Shown here: positions 52,924 through 54,387 of the stretch, piece by piece | Layout of the letters: each line of letters starts with the position of its first letter | How positions within the stretch are numbered: the stretch's first letter is position 1 | Assembly: GCA_020437105.1 (NCBI GenBank) | Contig: JAGQWR010000062.1 | Span: 1-54,387 of the forward strand | Direction of reading: 5' to 3' | Source: Saprospiraceae bacterium | GTDB lineage: Bacteria > Bacteroidota > Bacteroidia > Chitinophagales > Saprospiraceae | Length of the DNA: 54,387 nucleotides | Notes under the pieces: generated by a model | Database searches by the model: none | The model's input: only the letters and a program-made list of their open reading frames with translations | What the model was told of the DNA's origin: nothing | Position numbers and translations under genes: made by a program

Positions 52924-52954
52924 TTGCTTCGCATAGAAATAACCTATACATTTG
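52924..52954 (+). promoter_or_regulatory. Strong predicted promoter of the CBM48-like gene
   Basis: TTG (52924-52926), a 20-nt spacer and TACATTTG (52947-52954), matching the Bacteroidota -33/-7 consensus. Transcription would start near 52961. The A/T-rich 250-nt gap (52746-52997) upstream of the gene contains no other feature I can support. Confidence 0.65.
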
Positions 52955-52961
52955 CAGTCTT

Positions 52962-52978
52962 AGTGTAAATTTTACACT
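52962..52978. promoter_or_regulatory. 17-nt perfect palindrome at the predicted transcription start
   Basis: AGTGTAAA-T-TTTACACT, starting 8 nt after the -7 box of the CBM48-like gene. The position suits a repressor operator. Regulator unknown. Confidence 0.45.
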
Positions 52979-52997
52979 TTAATAAAAAAAATAGATC

Positions 52998-53309
52998 ATG
53001 ATCAAGAAGCAATTTCTGAAGTCTAAAGCGGTTTGCAAAGCCACTTTCACACTTCCAAAAGAAGCTGCTCCAGAAGCAGCAAATGTTGTACTCGTTGGTG
53101 AATTCAACGATTGGAATACAGTTGAAGGAATCGAAATGACTAAACTCAAAAACGGTAGCTTCAAAGCAGTCGTTGAATTAGAGTCTGGTAAAGATTACGA
53201 ATTCCGTTACCTGATTGATGGTGCCCAGTGGGAAAATGACTGGGAAGCAGACAACTACGTAACCACTCCATTCGGAGTTGACAACTCTGTTGTTTCTGCT
53301 CTTAACTAA
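52998..53309 (+). CDS. Stand-alone glycogen-binding (CBM48/isoamylase N-like) protein
   Basis: A 103-residue protein made of little more than one AMPK-beta/CBM48-type beta-sandwich: 'KATFTLPKEAAPEAANVVLV', 'GEFNDWN' (the GxFNxW motif that contacts alpha-glucan), 'MTKLKNGSFKAVVEL' and 'YEFRYLIDGAQWENDWEADN'. No signal peptide is seen, so it should be cytosolic. It follows the TreS-maltokinase gene and has its own promoter, palindrome and terminator. A role as an alpha-glucan (GlgE product) granule or sensor protein is inferred; no enzyme domain is attached. Confidence 0.88.
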   Translation: MIKKQFLKSKAVCKATFTLPKEAAPEAANVVLVGEFNDWNTVEGIEMTKLKNGSFKAVVELESGKDYEFRYLIDGAQWENDWEADNYVTTPFGVDNSVVSALN

Positions 53310-53334
53310 GAAGAACGCCAAAAAATCAATTTTG

Positions 53335-53378
53335 GAAATGCCAATTCGTTGTAATACGGATTGGCATTTCTCTTTTTT
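53335..53378 (+). terminator. Intrinsic terminator of the CBM48-like gene
   Basis: GAAATGCCAATTCG-TTGTAATA-CGGATTGGCATTTC (one wobble) followed by T-C-TTTTTT, 25 nt past the stop. Confidence 0.88.
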
Positions 53379-53414
53379 GCCCGGTCAGCAACACCAATTT
53401 TGTACTTTTACCCC

Positions 53415-54356
53415 ATGGAAAACATGGTGATCAGCGGAACAACAATTGAGCCCGGCTGCAATGAGATTATCCGTCTTACTGTAGGTCGATTGCCGTCGGA
53501 TACACGCATCTATATCCGGGCACATGTATTTAGAAGTACAGAACCGGGGCCAACCATTTTGGCCATGGCAGGTGTACACGGCGACGAAATTAACGGGGTA
53601 GAGATTGTACGGCGCCTCATAGCCAATGGCACCCTCGAACATTTGAAACGAGGTACCGTAATTGCTATTCCGCTTTTAAACATCTACGGGTTTATCAATT
53701 TTTCCAGAGAAGTACCAGATGGCAAGGATGTCAATCGGAGTTTCCCCGGACATTCCACCGGCTCCCTGGCAAGCCGGGTAGCCAACGCCATCACGAAAAA
53801 GATCCTGCCTTCCGTCGATTTCGGAGTAGATTTCCATACCGGTGGCAGCAACAATTACAATTATCCGCAAATTCGCTATTCTAAGGGAGATGCAGCAAGT
53901 AAAAAATTAGCCGAAACTTTTTCTCCTCCCTATTTGCTGGCCAACAGACCGATCCCAAAATCCCTTCGAAAGGCTGGTCTGGATTTAGGCAAACCAATCC
54001 TGACCTATGAAGGCGGCGAAAACCTGCGTTTCGATGGATTTGCCATTGAAAAAGGATTGGAAGGCATGATGCGCATCCTTAAGTCTGAAAACATGTTGGA
54101 GGCAGATATCCCTCCCTGTACCTCCATCACGTTCGAAAAAACTACCTGGATTCGTGCTTCTCGGGCCGGTTTATTTCGCTGGTCCAAACGCTCCGGAAAT
54201 CGGATATGTAAAGGAGAGTGTCTCGGCGTTATCAATGACCCCTATGGCCTGGAAGAAATCCCCGTCCTTGCCCGCCACGATGGGTATATTATCGGACACA
54301 ACAACGCACCGGTTGTCAGTACCGGAGATGCCTTGTTTCATGTTGGATTTGCTTAA
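53415..54356 (+). CDS. Succinylglutamate desuccinylase/aspartoacylase-family zinc hydrolase
   Basis: A 313-residue metallocarboxypeptidase-like hydrolase (M14 family). The zinc-site motif 'MAGVHGDEINGVEIVRRLI' (His, Glu), 'DVNRSFPG' (Asn/Arg substrate contacts), 'VDFHTGGSN' (zinc His) and 'LTYEGGENLRFDGFAIEKGL' (catalytic Glu region) are in the family order. A beta-rich C-terminal domain follows. Members cut N-acylated amino acids or related amides; the substrate is unknown. ATG at 53415 is preferred because the frame upstream runs into the previous terminator. No operon partner is visible before the window ends. Confidence 0.88.
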   Translation: MENMVISGTTIEPGCNEIIRLTVGRLPSDTRIYIRAHVFRSTEPGPTILAMAGVHGDEINGVEIVRRLIANGTLEHLKRGTVIAIPLLNIYGFINFSREVPDGKDVNRSFPGHSTGSLASRVANAITKKILPSVDFGVDFHTGGSNNYNYPQIRYSKGDAASKKLAETFSPPYLLANRPIPKSLRKAGLDLGKPILTYEGGENLRFDGFAIEKGLEGMMRILKSENMLEADIPPCTSITFEKTTWIRASRAGLFRWSKRSGNRICKGECLGVINDPYGLEEIPVLARHDGYIIGHNNAPVVSTGDALFHVGFA

Positions 54357-54357
54357 A

Positions 54358-54387
54358 GTTGAGAGTTGAGGGTCGAAAGTTGAGGGT
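54358..54387. repeat. Heptamer tandem repeat (GTTGAGG-like), continuing past the window
   Basis: AGTTGAGAGTTGAGGGTCGA then AAGTTGAGGGT: consecutive 7-mers GTTGAGA, GTTGAGG, GTCGAAA, GTTGAGG. The array is cut off by the window edge, so its length is unknown. Confidence 0.6.

Overview
The window looks like a chromosomal segment of a free-living Bacteroidota, most likely class Saprospiria (the class is an inference). The pointers are type IX secretion (T9SS) C-terminal domains, promoters with the Bacteroidota -7 motif TAnnTTTG, few Shine-Dalgarno sites, Bacteroidota families such as the lptC/corC/ppiD neighbourhood and a two-helix TonB, and a mitochondrial-type citrate synthase. I see no rRNA, tRNA, CRISPR array, insertion sequence, phage or integrase. 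It is mostly housekeeping sequence with some unusual proteins.

Layout. 1-8.3 kb (minus): a cut-off secreted protein, an HPt-like protein without its histidine, and a TetR-TolC-adaptor-RND efflux operon ending in pdxH. 8.5-13.3 kb (plus): a lipoprotein cytochrome c, anmK and a dehydrogenase/epimerase, then an EF-G-like GTPase. 13.3-22.8 kb (minus): a flavin monooxygenase, ettA, a sugar-kinase/RapZ fusion, obg, adk, an NlpC/P60 lipoprotein, an omega-amidase, rplY and prs. 23-26.8 kb (plus): a lipoprotein, an EamA transporter, lptC and a CorC-like protein. 26.8-30.6 kb (minus): a membrane protein, a PpiD/SurA-type isomerase and a DUF3109 protein. 30.7-38.2 kb (plus): a small secreted protein, citrate synthase, gcvH, tonB, a geranylgeranyl-reductase-like flavoprotein, glgE and a small membrane protein. 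38.2-38.5 kb: palindromic repeats. 38.5-46.2 kb: panE, a divergent lrp/methionine gamma-lyase pair, a T9SS pentaheme cytochrome and a T9SS FG-GAP/ASPIC protein. 46.2-54.4 kb: a NADAR protein, an RNA methyltransferase, a pseudouridine synthase, an NTF2-like protein, a trehalose synthase-maltokinase fusion, a stand-alone glycogen-binding (CBM48-like) protein and an aspartoacylase-family protein.

The main story is alpha-glucan metabolism. GlgE keeps its catalytic residues. The TreS-maltokinase fusion 12 kb away keeps its kinase motifs, but its trehalose synthase half carries Thr in place of the catalytic Asp nucleophile. It is followed by a 103-residue glycogen-binding protein with a strong promoter and a 17-nt palindrome at the predicted transcription start. 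A second theme is amino-sugar recycling: anmK lies in the same window as a fusion of an AmgK-like kinase with the RapZ C-terminal (GlcN6P-sensing) domain. Assignments rest on reading motifs and gene order; no database search was run.
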